Part shown: positions 10,337 through 23,800 of the stretch, piece by piece
Layout: every line of letters starts with the position of its first letter
Numbering within the stretch: position 1 is the first letter of the stretch
From: Opisthocomus hoazin
Lineage: Eukaryota; Chordata; Aves; Opisthocomiformes; Opisthocomidae
Length of the DNA: 64,000 nt
Assembly (NCBI RefSeq): GCF_030867145.1
Contig: NC_134421.1
Location: 22,575,979-22,639,978 of the forward strand
Reading direction: 5' to 3'
Notes under the pieces: model-generated
Told to the model about the DNA's origin: nothing
Database searches by the model: none
What the model saw: only the letters and a program-made list of their open reading frames with translations
Position numbers and translations under genes: made by a program

Positions 10337-13300
10337 CCAACCAAAAAAAACCCACCACAACCAGAATTATTCTCCACTCTGAATTAAATAGAAAAAAAAG
10401 ACAGTGTCTCAAGTTATTTGATATTGAGTGTTACTTACTTCGAAAATAATTGTCATGACAAGATTTTCTTTCCAGTTGCAGTATTTGTTATGCTGGTTTT
10501 ACGGGGGGTGGGGGGAGGTGAAGGGGATTACTCAATGTGTGTGTTTTTAATCAAGTGCAATAGTTGGTGTAGAAATTCAGAAAACATTATTCTGAGGAAA
10601 GGGAGTGGAGGCAGGGGAAAAACTCTGAAATTTTACCACAACTGGATTAACAGTGAATACAGTTACTTTTTGTGGCTTCAGGGACTTGAAGGAAGGACAG
10701 AATTAACTGCATAAATAATGATGTGACTCAGCATTTAGAAAATTCAATTAAAACACTCTTAAAAAACTTTAAAGAATCCTATATGTGTGCTACATGTTTG
10801 AAGAGAGAAATCAGGAAGGATTGTGCTGGCGCACAGGCACCGGAAACGGATCAGATCAGGCACACCCATGTTATCCTACCCCAGCCCTGCCTAACCTTCC
10901 AAGGAAGGTGGAGTGGAAAGCAAGAGTCCTGCTGAGAGGGATATGACCTTATAAAGCCCAGACTTACCAATTTGTTTATCCCTGGCTGCATCAGGGAGAA
11001 TTATTATATAGATACATTCTGCTTTTCCTTCATAATGTTTTGTTTTGTTTTTTTTAATTTGCTTTTACCCCTGTATTCCTGGTATCCCCTGAGGAAGGAG
11101 AGAAGTGTTGTGTTATGCAATAAAACTTCTCTGTCTTAACTGCTGCATGTGCTCATGCTGCTGGCCGGTCCAGGGAGACCTTTCTTCTCATGTCTCGTCA
11201 CCCATTTTGGCACTGTATGCGTGCACTGCAACAGGCCTCCGCCCCCACCTTCCACGTACCTGCGCTTAGCCTCCTTTTCCAGCCAGCTCATAAACTGAGG
11301 GCATTGCTTCCACTGACGCAGCTGATAAACTTATCTTCACAGGGAAGTCTCTTCCACAATGTTAAAAAGATTAAAAGAGAAAAATAAGTTGCTCTTTCAT
11401 GGTCTTTACATCACAAGAAAGGGTTTCCCTTGGTTTATTTTTATGCCCTTTTGATGTGTCCTGAGATCCTCTTGGTCTTTTTCACTGTTTTAATAGAATT
11501 TGTTCCTATCTTCATTTTTGAAAGGGCATATAGTGTCTTTTTATAGTCTGTGTTTTCCATTTCTTTAGCTAATGAGTGTGCTTCTATTCCCAGTCCTTTC
11601 CTTTCTGAAGTCTTTTCCTAAATTCCACCAACCATTTTCCTCATCAGCCCTATGACTTTTTTATTCCCCTCATTTCTGTAGACCATAAGATTATACATCC
11701 ACTGCAAAAACCAAAGAGTCCTGGTACTGATCCTCAGAAAGCTGTGACTCTTCATGGTGTTTTCTTGCCATCTGTATTATAACCTCCATTCTTCTATTCA
11801 GTTTGCACAGCCACCTTCTGGTTTGGCCGCTTGATAAAACACTTTGTCTAGCATTTTGTTGAATGGGTTCAGAAGGGTACACGTGCAAGAAAGAAATACC
11901 AGATGTTAATAATTTTTACATGGGAAAAACTCCTTTGCCTGTTGCATGGTTGTATGTTTAAAGAGATAGTCTTCCCCGTGCTAGTGTATGTAGTTAAAAA
12001 CGTAATGTCAGATAGTCTCAAGGTTGGACAGGAAAGAGATTAATCATTTTTCTTATAATGAAGTTGGTGTGGTACAACCTGGGGACGTGAAGGCTTCTGT
12101 TCCAAGGGTATCCTATTACAGTCCTGGAAGATGACCTCCGTGCAAAATGAGGGTGCAACATAAAATCAATGAGCCTATGAAAGATTGCTGATGGTCTTGA
12201 TAAAATCTGACTGCGTCCAAATTGGAAACAGAAGGGTCTTGTGTTTCCATGTTGGCAGAGGACACAGAAAAAGCTGTAAAGGCTGCCTAATGTTACACAT
12301 GGAAACTAAAACAACCCTAATTGGTAAATGGGTACAGCACTTCTCTAGGTTATTTTCCCTGCTAGATTTAAATCACTGGAGGATGTGACGTGCATCAAGA
12401 AATTTAAAAAAGATGTGAAGGGCAAAGGCCTACTTTTGGGTGAAACTGCTACAGTTTGCAGAGAGTAAGGCTGCAGTGCCAGAAGCTGTGCCAAGGGGAA
12501 GGGAGAGCTCCCTGCCTGCCTTCACCCTCCTGTCTCTTACCTTGAGCTGACACTGGTGTATGTTGCAGTCTTCTGCACGCCAGGTTAGCTCACTAGGCTG
12601 GAAGAAAAACCTAGTGAAAGAGGTGGATATTCCAGACATCTAGCGACTTAAAGGGTTGATGGAAAGGTCTCGCGAGTCTAAATCAGGGACCAAAAGGGAG
12701 ATGAGCCTTTTTCTTTCTTGCTGCAGTGAATCATTAGCTGCCCCTAAAACTACACTCCAGGCAGCCTCCAGGTAGAGTGACAGTACAGCTTCATGCAGAA
12801 AGGTTCTTCCTAGCTTTTGCTTACACGGAGCAGATACAAACAGCACCAGGACATGGTAGTGCGGGCTAGCCAGCTGTGTTTGTGCCCAGGACAAAGAGCA
12901 GGCTGGTGGCTGTCCCACCAACTGCAGTATCAGCATCACTTCCACCGCTTAGGCTGGGACTACATGAGTAGGTATCTGGCCTGCAGTCAAAGCTCTGCCT
13001 GCTGTGAAATTACGCCTAGGCCATCCCTAACAGTTGCAAGACCTGTCTTAATGAGAACTTTGTTCGGCTTCTCAATCAGTTAACCATGTTCTGTCAGGAT
13101 ACTGTTTGCTTTTATGTTCTCATACAACACACTAGACATTTTTAGTATATTCCTTACACTTACTCAGTGTGAGCCTCTAAAACACTCCTACTCAACAACA
13201 AGTTGCCAGACAGTGTCTTTTCTGCTCAATGCTGCCTGGTAGTCAATTATTTCACTTCACTATGACAGTAGTTCTCCAACTGAAACGCCCCTCAGTTAGT

Positions 13301-14913
13301 TGTTAATACCGGTTCTATAGGCTTTTGGCAGCTTTTTTGCTCAGAGTTTTCTGGAGATTTAGTTTCTCGTGAAGGTTAGCACACTTTTCCTGATCTCTCC
13401 CTTTTCAGCATACAGGTCTAAAATTAGGTTTCCTGTAAAACTTGTGTAATGGATGCCTCCACTAGCTTCAGCTATAACTCTATTATTGTTGAGTATCCAA
13501 TTAGTCACTGACAGCACTGAATGAGACCCAGTTTAAATCCCTTTTCCTTTCTGCTTTGTTATGTGGTTGTGCAGCTTCTCATTTTATTGTTCTCCTAAAA
13601 TGTCTACTTGTTCTGAATTCTTAGAGAAGCACTATCAAGTCTGACTGCTTTTTGGCTTGATATCAAAATGCTTGTGTTCTGCAGTGTCTCTGCTGCAGGA
13701 CCATCACATATAGATCTGACATCTGCACTACATGAAGGATATTTAAAAGGCAATGGTTTTCTTGGAACAAAATCACGAGTGTGTATCTGGGGAATAGAAA
13801 TTCAATGGGCGAAGGCACTTTGCTGTAGGAAATACACATCATTCACTGACTAGAAGTTGAAGCTAGACAAATCCAGTGCAAGCATGAGCTTCAGTTTTGT
13901 AATCATAAGGGTTACAAGCTAATTATTAGCTACTGAATAACATAAAGACTCCAAAATTTGAAGTTAAAGTTGAGTGCTGCTGTTCAAAGAGGAATCCGTT
14001 CAGGCTTATGTTTGATGCAAAGTCAACTGCACAATCAGAGGTGGTGCTTTCTGGAGTTAAAATCAATGAACAAGAAATTACTTGGGGGAAAAAAAAACAA
14101 AACAGAAGCTTGTGGTTCGTTTAGCTGCTATGGAATTTTGGAAACCAAGTCCCTTTCCTCTGTGATATAGACATTTTACTTCTGAAATCAATGGTGCAAC
14201 AGAAGGTAAACACAGATTAATGTAATTAAACACTTTAATTTGGATAACGGTTTAATCACTTCTGAAAGTCTATGTAGGAATAGCAATCAGACAAGTTTAT
14301 TCTCCTCTTTTTTAATCAAGCAATATTTATCTGCTTTTTTTAATTTACCATCACACCAGAACATGGTCTTTAATTAATTACATTCCTCCATTCTAAAATG
14401 CAAGAGATTCATAAAAGGCTTGTTTTCAGATAAAGTTTGAATGGTCTCTCTGAAGCTTAGTAGAATCCAGCAGAAAGAATCAGTCAATTTTACATTACAG
14501 CAGTGAAGGATGGAGAAAAGTGTAAGTTTAGTTAATGGAATTGCTTATTTTCCCTGAAGAAGCAAACTGAGATGATGCTGTATATAAAGACTGCATGAGG
14601 ACTAGTCAAACTATCTTGTACGGTTGATTTGCTGTATGTTTAGCGTATTAAGCTGTACTGTTGTCGGAAAGTTTTGCACAAAACCACCTTTCCTTTTTTA
14701 CCCAGGGAACCTGGGTGTGGTAGTATCAAGGTGTACCAAAAATTGTCGGGTTTTATTGACTAAAGTTAATTGTCTCAGTGTGTAACCTACAAGTTTCTCA
14801 TACCATTTTCATTTTGTGCAGCACTGTGGAAAGATGCAACTACAAAAATGTATTTTTTGTATATTTTGTTGTGTAGTCATGACTGCCTCTAAGGTGCCAT
14901 TAACATTTTTTTA

Positions 14914-14919
14914 AATAAA
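14914..14919 (+). terminator. TMCC3: Candidate distal poly(A) signal of TMCC3
   Basis: An AATAAA hexamer in an AT-rich setting is followed by T/G-rich sequence (atttatttgatggtg). It is chosen as the most likely distal end. Alternatives lie at 9587-9592, 11119-11124 and 16670-16675. Confidence 0.4.
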
Positions 14920-14940
14920 AATATTTACATTTATTTGATG

Positions 14941-17900
14941 GTGAACATTGCTGCTTAAACTTGCTGTCTGATGACTCAAACCCCTATCAGTTTTTCTTTG
15001 TCAGTAACCAAGTTATTCACCTGACAGTGACAAAGTTATTCAATTGAGCTTAAGCCCCAGCTTTAAAATACTGATGAAACTGAGCATTTTGTTCTGCTGC
15101 AGTTTTGACCACACTGATAATTTGAATTTTATTTATAGCTATGACATGGCAACACTGCAAACATCAAATGAGGTATCATCACCGCTTTTCTCCAGAGCTT
15201 GTAGGAACATGCTATGAAAACATCATGTTATTGTGCCAAGCAGTTGGACTCACTTTGGATTATGTTTTTGGAAAACTGTATTAGAAACCTGAGTTTGTAC
15301 ATTGTCAGAAATCTTGGTCACATATGCCAAAAATGTAACACTGACACTTCATAGTTAACATAGCTGACATAAGGCAAACCATTTGCATTTATTTTTCACA
15401 AAGCAGAGGTCTTGTCAGCTGACACCAGCAGCCGTTGGGAATTATATTATTTTTATACCAAGAACAGAGTAGACACAGTGCAGTAGCAGCGTGTTGCTTT
15501 GCACTCATGCCATATTTCCTATTTCCTCCTATTTGAGGAAATGGCATACAGCGGCTCCCATGTCACCTGCAGACCTTCCAAGATCTTGTCATGCTGAATT
15601 TCACATAGTAGCCTGGAACTCCATCTACAATAAGGCTAACTCCAGTCACAAACAGCAGGTTCCTCCCAGCTGCTGGTAACTTTTTCCTGCTTCTGGCGTG
15701 GGCTGAATAACCTCTGCTAATACACTGGCAAATCAGACGTAAAAAAAGGCACCATCAGTTCTCCGAGCTATTCATAACTCTGGCTTTGAGGAGTGCGTAA
15801 CACACCCAGGTAACTGTTTCAGCACCTAAACACAGAAGAGCAGAGAGGAAAATAGGATGGCGCAGTTTAACTTTGCACAGAAAGAAAAGTGTCACTGCTA
15901 GCCAAGCAGTGGTCACCACACAGTGTCAGCAATCACTAAATGCCTCATGTTGGTGCACCCAATACCTCCGAGAACCAAGTTGTATCAATGCACCAGAAAC
16001 CAGCTGAAGGCACCCAAGACTTCATCTTCTGCTACACGGCAACTCATTTAGACACATTAAAACCTGCTTTGAACTAGCTAGCTCAGACACAGCTGGCAGT
16101 GCAGTTTAAACTTAATGATAAATGCTTCCTGGATGCATGCGTGTCACCACTCTGCTTGTGCTACTGTGGACAAGTACAGCAATCAAACAGCAGGTTCTGC
16201 CTCCCAAGGCAGCTAGCACAGAGCTGGTGTAATGGAAATGCTGCATCTTCCCCAGTTCATGTTTGGACTGTGCACTTAGGTGAAAACTCATTCATTTTGT
16301 GAAGTTACCTGGTGGATCGAGCTATGTGACCTTTTACATGCAGGCTACCAGATTCAGACAGCAGTAAAGCAGAGAGGCTGAACTCCCCTGCCTTCGGATG
16401 AGCTTGAAGCTGGCCAATGCCAAGCTGCTGGAAGAAGCATCAATACGCTTTTGACAGAAACTTTAGGAATTGCACTTGCATTTGATGTAGTCGTGATCCC
16501 TTCAGTTGGTGTGTGGTTCTACCCACCTGTGTATGTAAATCTTGAAAAACTCCTCTTTAGTTAGTGTGGCTAGAACAGGGTCAACCTAACGGAAATGAAA
16601 GCACAGTCAGGACTGAAACCTGTAATATATGAGAACAATACACATAAATGTGAAATCTCCTTGTAGCCCAATAAAAGCCCTCTATATTTTTCTGTTGAAT
16701 ACTATTTTAATTAGTTGGTACTGGTCGGGGAAACATGCTTTTTCCCCGTAGCCACAGACACATGGTTAAAGAGGGAGGATGCAGAAGATGAGTATTTATA
16801 AGCATGAGATACTCTATGTATGTGCTGGACGGAAAAGTAGAGAGCATGCCTGTGTGATCAGCAGTCCCATACAACATGTTTGCCTGAGTCAACTGCTTCA
16901 TAAACTGCCTCATGCTTAATATCAACTGATGTCCTATGTGCTAAAAATTACATTCCCGCCCCACTGAGCTGAACAGCAAAACCCCCTCTGAGTTTAACCA
17001 GGACAGATTCTTATCATAGCACTATGGCATTCAAAAGCATCTTCTGATTTTGCAGTGCCCCAAATATTATTTTTCTCAGGCAATCTACACACAACAATGT
17101 ACAGTTTTAACTCTCCACCACAAATAGCACACAGACGCCTCTGCCACAGTTGTAGGAGACGATGATACTACTTGGACTCCTTCAGGCTCTGCTGACTCAG
17201 AGGCTGAACAGAGCTTGTATTCCCAACACTAATTCCCCACTTGGCCTCTCTCCTGCTAGGTTGGATTCAGGTCAAGGTGACATAAACTAAGCATGGATTA
17301 AACTACAGGTATGACCAGCACCATGTGCACGTAACAGCAAAACCCTTCTCTGAAGATATGCCCACTGGCCTATGGGAGGATTTATCTAATCTAGCAACTA
17401 TTTTCAGCTTGCTCAGCTAAAGCAGTAAGGAAGTCTAAACGAGCTTTCAAACTCATCAAGACAATTTCTGACCATACTTATACGGTATCTTCCTCCAAAA
17501 AGCGTATCTGCAAAACACATCAAAATATTTTCTTGGGCTTCTCTACATAGTATACATCCCTTTGTATGTTGCTTTCTTTGTGTAAGGATGAACCTTGCTG
17601 CTCTGTGAAATGCTGATCTACCCAGAACTAATATAAGATGACATTTAGGGAGACATAAATAATCTCTAATACTGTTAACTAAAAACCTTGAAGTCTCTAA
17701 ATGAAATCTCTTTACTTTTATTTGAACTTCACAGTGAATTTAAGTAGTGTACCTAAAAGAGACTTTGCTTTTTTGTAAAATAAACTACTGAGATCTGTAG
17801 CTGCATAAATTCTATTCCTATGAAAAACCTGTGTTGGGGGAGATGTTTTAAAATGGGGAATTTGCTGCTGTTGGAATAATCCAATTTATTATAAAGCTAT

Positions 17901-18056
17901 TATACCTGTTTCCTTTAAGTACTGACTTAACTAGAAGAGTAAGATGGACATAAACAAAGACAAAACAAACAAACCCAAATATGTGTTTCCCCTCTCTCCT
18001 CAACAGGACAGCTTCTTTTCATATTTACTTCTCTTTCATTTTTTTTTCTTTTGTCG
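14941..18056. other. Intergenic DNA between TMCC3 and CEP83, first part
   Basis: No exon, RNA gene or clear mobile element was recognised. The AATAAA at 16670-16675 is the only possible transcript end. The short ORFs here show no family resemblance. Confidence 0.6.
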
Positions 18057-18225
18057 TTGCCCAGAGAAGCTGTGGATGCCCCCTCCCTGGAATTGCTCAA
18101 GGCCAGGTTGGATGGAGCTCTGAGCAACCTGGTCTAGTGGAGGATGTCCCTGCTCATGGCAGGGGGATTGGAACCAGATGATCTTTAAGGTCCCGTCCAA
18201 CCCAAACCATTCTATGATTCTATAA
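18057..18225 (+). mobile_element. CR1 LINE, 3' end fragment
   Basis: About 170 bp match the end of an avian CR1 non-LTR retrotransposon, from gttgcccagagaagctgtgg through the ctgctcatggcaggggg block to the imperfect terminal repeat ccattctatgattctat. It is a 5'-truncated copy without coding sequence, as is usual for CR1, and no target duplication was evident. Confidence 0.9.
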
Positions 18226-19700
18226 TATTTATAGTTTTCACTTTCTAGCTGTTTCTCCCTCTTGCTCTCTAGGTTCATCACTTGACTGACCCTCTTCTCT
18301 CTCTATGTCCGTAAGCCCCACGCACATGCTTGCTATTCGTCCTTCCTTCAGCCATTGCCTTCTTGTGCCCTTGAACTCCATCTTGTCTCTTGCTTTTTCC
18401 TTGTGCTCTGCAACATTCCAAGGTCAAGCCCATCTGAGTGACTACAGCAGCTCTGTTTTTTATGCAAGCAGAGGTAGGAGCAGGTTTTCAGCAGTTCTTG
18501 CATTGCTGTGAGACAAGGAGAGAGAGAGAGAGTCACTGTGACCAAGAAGAGCATCATTACCACTCATACTTCAAAAATGCTAGCTATCAGGTGATTAACT
18601 AGAATTACCTGACTCAGTGGGCCTCTGAGGGAAACAAGGACCCTTTTTTGGTCAATGTGAAAAACATGGAGACAAAAATAAAGTAATGCGATTTCCACCA
18701 TCTTTAGTCATCCTCTTAGAACAAGATTCCACACTGCAAATTATTACACAAAAATGGTACCATTATTCAACCAACTAGCTGGCAAAAGACACCCGAGCCT
18801 GTCTGTTGATTTTAATTACCTAAATAATTTTAGATTTTTTAAGTTTTTTGCTATGTCCCCCGCAGAGCTCATACTGAGTGTTCTAGATTCTCGACTTCAT
18901 GTTTCTGATGTAAATTAATGGTTTTCCAATAGATTATAGCTGTGTGATCCTGATGTGAACAGGCACTAACAGAACCAAAGAAAGAATCCAGGCCACACCA
19001 CCATTCCTGTTCATGAAGGTGTACAAGAGAGGAAGACTTCTGCTTGACCTGAGTTAGCATTAATATATGTAGAGCTGATAGCGAGCAAAAAAATAATTTA
19101 AATGAGCAAATTTGACGCAGGAAACAAGAGAGACAGGGATACAACTTCGTAAACTTTTTAAAAAAGATTTTTGCATTGTAAATCCGTGTAGAACTATAGC
19201 TTTTTTTTTTCCTCCATCAGAATCTGTTTTGCATCAACGTTAAATTTTAGTTCATTTTGGAAGGTGAACTTTTAAGTTGTTGTAATGTTACGTATTTCGG
19301 TACAGGTATACATTGGTATAGACTGAATGCTATTGGTATTTCACTTCCAGTCTTGCAGAGGTGTTGCCCACAAGCACAACACCCATGTCACGCTGCACAG
19401 CCACACCAGCCGGCACAGGCTGCCAGCGGGGGACTGCACCCCTGCCATCCCAGCCACGGCAGTGCCCGCGGCAGGTTTTAGGCACCTTCTCATTCACTGA
19501 GCTTACAACCACCTCTAGGGCAGCCAGCTGCAACTGTCGCCTACAGATCTCTATGAAAATACTGGCAAATTTAACTTTTGCCTTTTTTTCTCTTTTCCTT
19601 GGGGACGCGTGTGTGTCATCAGTAATATCCACCTTCCAATACACCGATCCTAGCCGATTTTAATCCTTATCAAGGGACTGTTAGTCTTATTAGAGGACTG
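18226..19700. other. Intergenic DNA between TMCC3 and CEP83, second part
   Basis: It contains a short (GA)n tract at 18518-18532. No gene was recognised. GC content rises from about 19,370 toward the CpG island. Confidence 0.6.
18518..18532 (+). repeat. (GA)n tract
   Basis: A short perfect GA repeat of about 15 bp in intergenic DNA. Confidence 0.9.
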
Positions 19701-20145
19701 TCAGCACCGGGCCGGATGATCCATCTCCCGCCAGTCAGAGCGGTTTCAGAGAGACATCGAGCAGTTGACCCGAAGATCGCGCTTACAGTGTTCCAGCCGC
19801 CCCTACAAGCCCCTTTCTGTCAGCGAACAGCGGCCATCGCCAGGAACGCCTGGAACGTGTTTTTCTCTGTAGGCGGCCACGCAAGCCGGAGCGTTGGCCA
19901 CTTGGCACCGCCGAACGAAACACCTCCCGCGTGCGTTTCCCCTCAGCCGGCAGGCGCCAGGCTCGGGCATCCGCCACGGACACGACAGCGAGCTGCCCCG
20001 CCGTTTTCCTCCCTCCCTCCCTCCGGAGAGAATCCGCAGCGGCGGCCACCGGGCTTCGCAGACGCCGCACGGAAGCTTAAACCTCCTGCCCGCGGCACAA
20101 CCCCGCCGTGTCAGACGCACCGCGCTCGCCAGGGCGCCGTTATCA

Positions 20146-20169
20146 CGACACGGCGACACGGCGACACGG
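20146..20169 (+). repeat. Three tandem copies of CGACACGG
   Basis: Three perfect 8-bp units lie head to tail inside the CpG island. No function is known to me. Confidence 0.85.
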
Positions 20170-20269
20170 CAGCGTGCCAACCTCCCCCCCCCGCCAAGGC
20201 GGGGCGCCCGCCGCCGCCAGGCACCGCCCCCTGTCGCGCGCGGGGAGGCGGGCCCGCGGAGGGCGGCCG

Positions 20270-20282
20270 GCGCAGGCGCACG
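20270..20282. promoter_or_regulatory. NRF1-like site
   Basis: GCGCAGGCGCACG closely matches the NRF1 consensus (YGCGCAYGCGCR, one position off). It sits in the core of the CpG island, where NRF1 sites are common in housekeeping promoters. Confidence 0.45.
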
Positions 20283-20800
20283 CGGGGCTCTGAGGTGGCG
20301 CGGGCCCGTTACCCCGGCAATGCTGCCCTGGCCTCCGCCTTCCCCGGCGCCGCCGCGCTCCCAGGATGCTCCGCGCCCCGCGGACACCCGGCGGGCGGAG
20401 GCAGTGGCGGGAGGTGAGGCGCCATTTTTAAATTCCTCGAACCGGCGGCGGCCGCTGCTGGCTGAGCGGGCCGGGCTGTGAGGGGCAGGGCACCGCTGAG
20501 GGGAGGCCGGCCGGGCGGACTGGCTGGGGCCTGTCTGCTTGGGGCTTCGCCTCGCGGCGTACGAGCTGGGAGGCACTGCGGCCTTCGCTCCGGCCCCGCT
20601 CGCTTCTCCCCTGGGCCGTGCGTTACCGAGCGGAAAGCTGCAAAGCCGGGAAGGGAGGTCGGCAGCCCGTCCCAGAGCGCGATCGTCTCTGTCTTGTGTC
20701 CCGTCTGGTGGTAACAGCCTGCTGCGGCCTCCGCTGGCTGCTGGTGGGCTGCGGGGTTTGGGAATTACCCAGCACAAGCTCGGGGCGGCAGAGTTCAGGG

Positions 20801-23800
20801 GCAGGGAGAGCCTGCTCGCTGCCAACCTGTCAGATGTTTCCGTTTGCATGCTTTCTTTTCCACCAGCGAACTTCAGCCTTGTCGAGTTGGAGGATAATGA
20901 TTATTCTTCTGCGCTTCTGGATGTGTGATGCCCGTATTGGTGTTGTTCCTCTGACCAAGCTACTACATCCATGAAATTAACAGTAAAAATGTCATGGTGA
21001 CTTACACAGCTCGCTTTGCCTCTCGCATGCTCTTTGTCCACATAGTGTATGGTGCATATAACCATATTTCTGCCTGCAAGAGGTGTAGGATACATATACT
21101 AACACAAGACCTATGCCCTACCTGAACATTTATTTTTTAAGTCAATATGTAAGGAAAGTGATTTTTCAGAAGAGTTTTGATTGTGGGCTATAGAACTACA
21201 TGTGACAAGCAGACATCTGTATGCCCTGAGTAAAACTTTGAATGGTATTCTAGTGAGCAAAAGTTTCTCACCTGTTTGAAGGTCTCCTGTCATGAAAATA
21301 ACAGTGGAAGACATACGTGGTGTATGTAGACTACAGCCAGATTTACCAACTAAGGCTCCCATACCAAATTGCAGTTCAATCAGTAACTGGTCAGTCTGAC
21401 TTAGTAGTGTATGTGGCTAAAGCAATAATCTTAATCCTAAACTAAGATATAAACTTGTTTGTTGCTTTTCAGCTAATAATTAACCATATCTCTCATATAG
21501 GACAGAAATTGAAAGGGTGATACTGTGTAGAGATGGACACTGAAATAATGTATGCTTAATTGTTGGAATTTGTACTTTGAACAGTGCTGTGGAAGAAGTG
21601 ATAGTAGTTTGAATGAGATTGGTGTCTTGTATAATGTAGAAGTCATACAGATGTTCTCCAAAATTTTTACACTTAGGCATGCAAAGCTATTAAGCATTTA
21701 TTTTCACTGGATTCTCTACGGTCATGTCTGAGCAGTATCCAGATTATGGAACTTCCTATGATGAAGGTTTTCATGTTTTTCTTTGATTTCTCCTCTCCAA
21801 GTATGTGTATGTTTTTAAGGTGATTACTTTGGCTATTGCAAGTTGCTTATGGGGAATTAGTAGAATATGGACTGTTAAAGTAGTGAGAGGTACACTATCA
21901 TATTTCTCAAATTATAGATCATTTTGGTTTTTATTCTTGATGTTCATGGAAACTCTGATCTCACATGAGTGTGTCGCATAGTCATTAAAGGTAGGATTTG
22001 TTTCACTTGACTGACTGTCTAAAAGCTAAGTATCTAGTACAAGGCTATGGTTTTGTGAACGTCTGAGCACATGATATGACAATGCTCTGCTCCTGAAAGA
22101 AGGAAGCCTTGCTCCTCCTCCTGCCTATTTACTTGGCTCTTTGTTCCTTTCTTCTAGCCAGTACCAGCTGCCTACTTTCACTGATGATGTAGCTTGTTGG
22201 ATTTTTCCCATGAGCTAGCGTGACTCACTGACCTCACAGAAAAACTGTTGAGTGTTTTCTGCTTGTTTTAAGTGTATTGGCTTCTTGAGTTAAATCAGTT
22301 CATGGAAGGGTCTGGTGGATGACAAATCTAGGAATGGGGATGAGTAAAGGAGGAGTGGAACCTCTCATTCCTGGTGGCAGTGAGCTCTTGTATTGGACTA
22401 CACTTTTTCATTTGTTCATTATCTAGTCTTACTGTAGACTCTTAAGCAGGGATGAGAAGCGGTAGTGTTTGAAGAGTCACTTTCGTGAGGCTGTGCTTCC
22501 TTTGAGTGTCTCACTTGTTCTTTCAGGCAAATAGTTGTGTTGTTTCACAAGACCTTGGCTGATTCAGTTAGGAGAAAAAAAAAAGAGCACAGAAAGAGGT
22601 CTAGAGTTCTAGAGAACTTTAGTACTTGAACAAAACATGGTGCAAGGCTAAATACTGTAAATTTTTTCACCAATGGTCGCAAAATTGCATTCATTGTATC
22701 ATTTCACTGTTTAGAACAGTGTTCAAATATGATAAATTTATGTGTATTAAGCGTGGCTGTGGTATGGAAAGAAGAACCATGAGTGAATTATGTATGTCAC
22801 CCAGATGAATTACCAATACATGCTGAAATCATGTAGCTTGGTTATGCTAGGTAAGCTAGAAGGAAGCCTTGTTATTGTAAACAATATACAATAAAAATAG
22901 GAATTGTAATATAAATAAAAAAATTGCATTGATATCTTCATATTTTTGTCTAAATACAAGTATTCTCACTATTTCAAGTGCTTGTAGCAAACAAAAGTTA
23001 AAATAATATAGCTGAAAAATCTTATAAAAGGAGAAAAGCCCTTTTACAATGTGTCGATATAAAGAAGAGACAGATGCGAAGCAGGCCTTTAAACATTGTT
23101 TCTCTCCGTATGAAAATAAACAATTGGAGAAGAAAGGCAAAACACAGGTGATTCTTGGAAATGGAATTGACTTCAGTTAGTTAGATACTCTACAATAAAT
23201 ATTGCTATTTTAGCTACTGAGTGTGCATTTCCTAGGTTTCAGAACTCTGCACCAATATCTTCTATATGTACCTGAGCAAAATGATGTTGAGATTTCATAG
23301 TATGAATTTGGGGCAGCTGATACAAGTTTGAAGTTCTGTAACATGATAAAATTTGGCAAATATATAGGTGGACAATTAATTTTAGATGTGATGTGGTTTT
23401 AGTTTCTTAAAAGTACGTTTTCTGATTCTCTACTGCTTGAACAGATCTCTAAGAGAGGAAGAAATTTTAACTAGTGTTCCTTTAAAGTGTTTCTCAAAAT
23501 TATCAGTGTAGTCTTGTGTAATTTTGAAGATTATTTAAGGTCTGTTCATTGACTGTGAGCAAGCACTGTGAGCCATTAGCACAGAAGAAATTCTTGTTAG
23601 TAATATACTTACAGTATTTGTAGCCCTAAACAGTGTTGACTATTGACAGTGCACTGGCAGAAATTATTGTATGATTTGGGGGGAAAAAAAAAGGGGTTTT
23701 ATTTGTAAGAATGTGAGTAGGTTAAATATCAGAAGTTGCTATTAATGATTTCAAGGAGACAGCTCTAGTAATGAGATCTCTGTTATTGTAATTTGTTTCA

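Larger units (their letters stand above)
9079..14940 (+). other. TMCC3: TMCC3 3' UTR (probable extent)
   Basis: The region follows the TGA directly with no other gene. AATAAA signals lie at 9587-9592, 11119-11124 and 14914-14919. The last follows an AT-rich stretch that looks like a distal 3' UTR end, so a UTR of up to about 5.9 kb is inferred; the shorter forms are equally possible. It contains a run of 25 A at 10312-10336 and a G-rich tract near 10503. The true end needs transcript data. Confidence 0.5.
19720..20800. promoter_or_regulatory. CEP83: CpG island, probable CEP83 promoter
   Basis: About 1.1 kb is very rich in G, C and CpG, in contrast with the AT-rich surroundings. It contains an NRF1-like site (GCGCAGGCGCACG at 20270-20282), GC boxes around 20196-20230, and a YY1-like AAAATGGCG on the - strand around 20420-20429. 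No TATA box was seen. It lies 5-6 kb upstream of the first recognised CEP83 exon on the same strand, and TMCC3 already ends upstream, so CEP83 is the natural client. A splice donor candidate GAG/GTGAGG occurs at 20413/20414. The exact start site and first exon cannot be fixed, and antisense initiation is possible. Confidence 0.75.

Noticed and set aside
20222-20235. CTCF-like core (AGGGGGCGG on the - strand) in the CpG island
   Set aside because: The core fits, but the upstream half of the motif does not. It is more simply a GC box.
19716-20849. Long overlapping ORFs on both strands (up to 348 codons) in the CpG island
   Set aside because: GC-rich DNA lacks stop codons. The translations are low-complexity Arg/Pro/Ala/Gly sequences with no family resemblance, and several frames are open at once.
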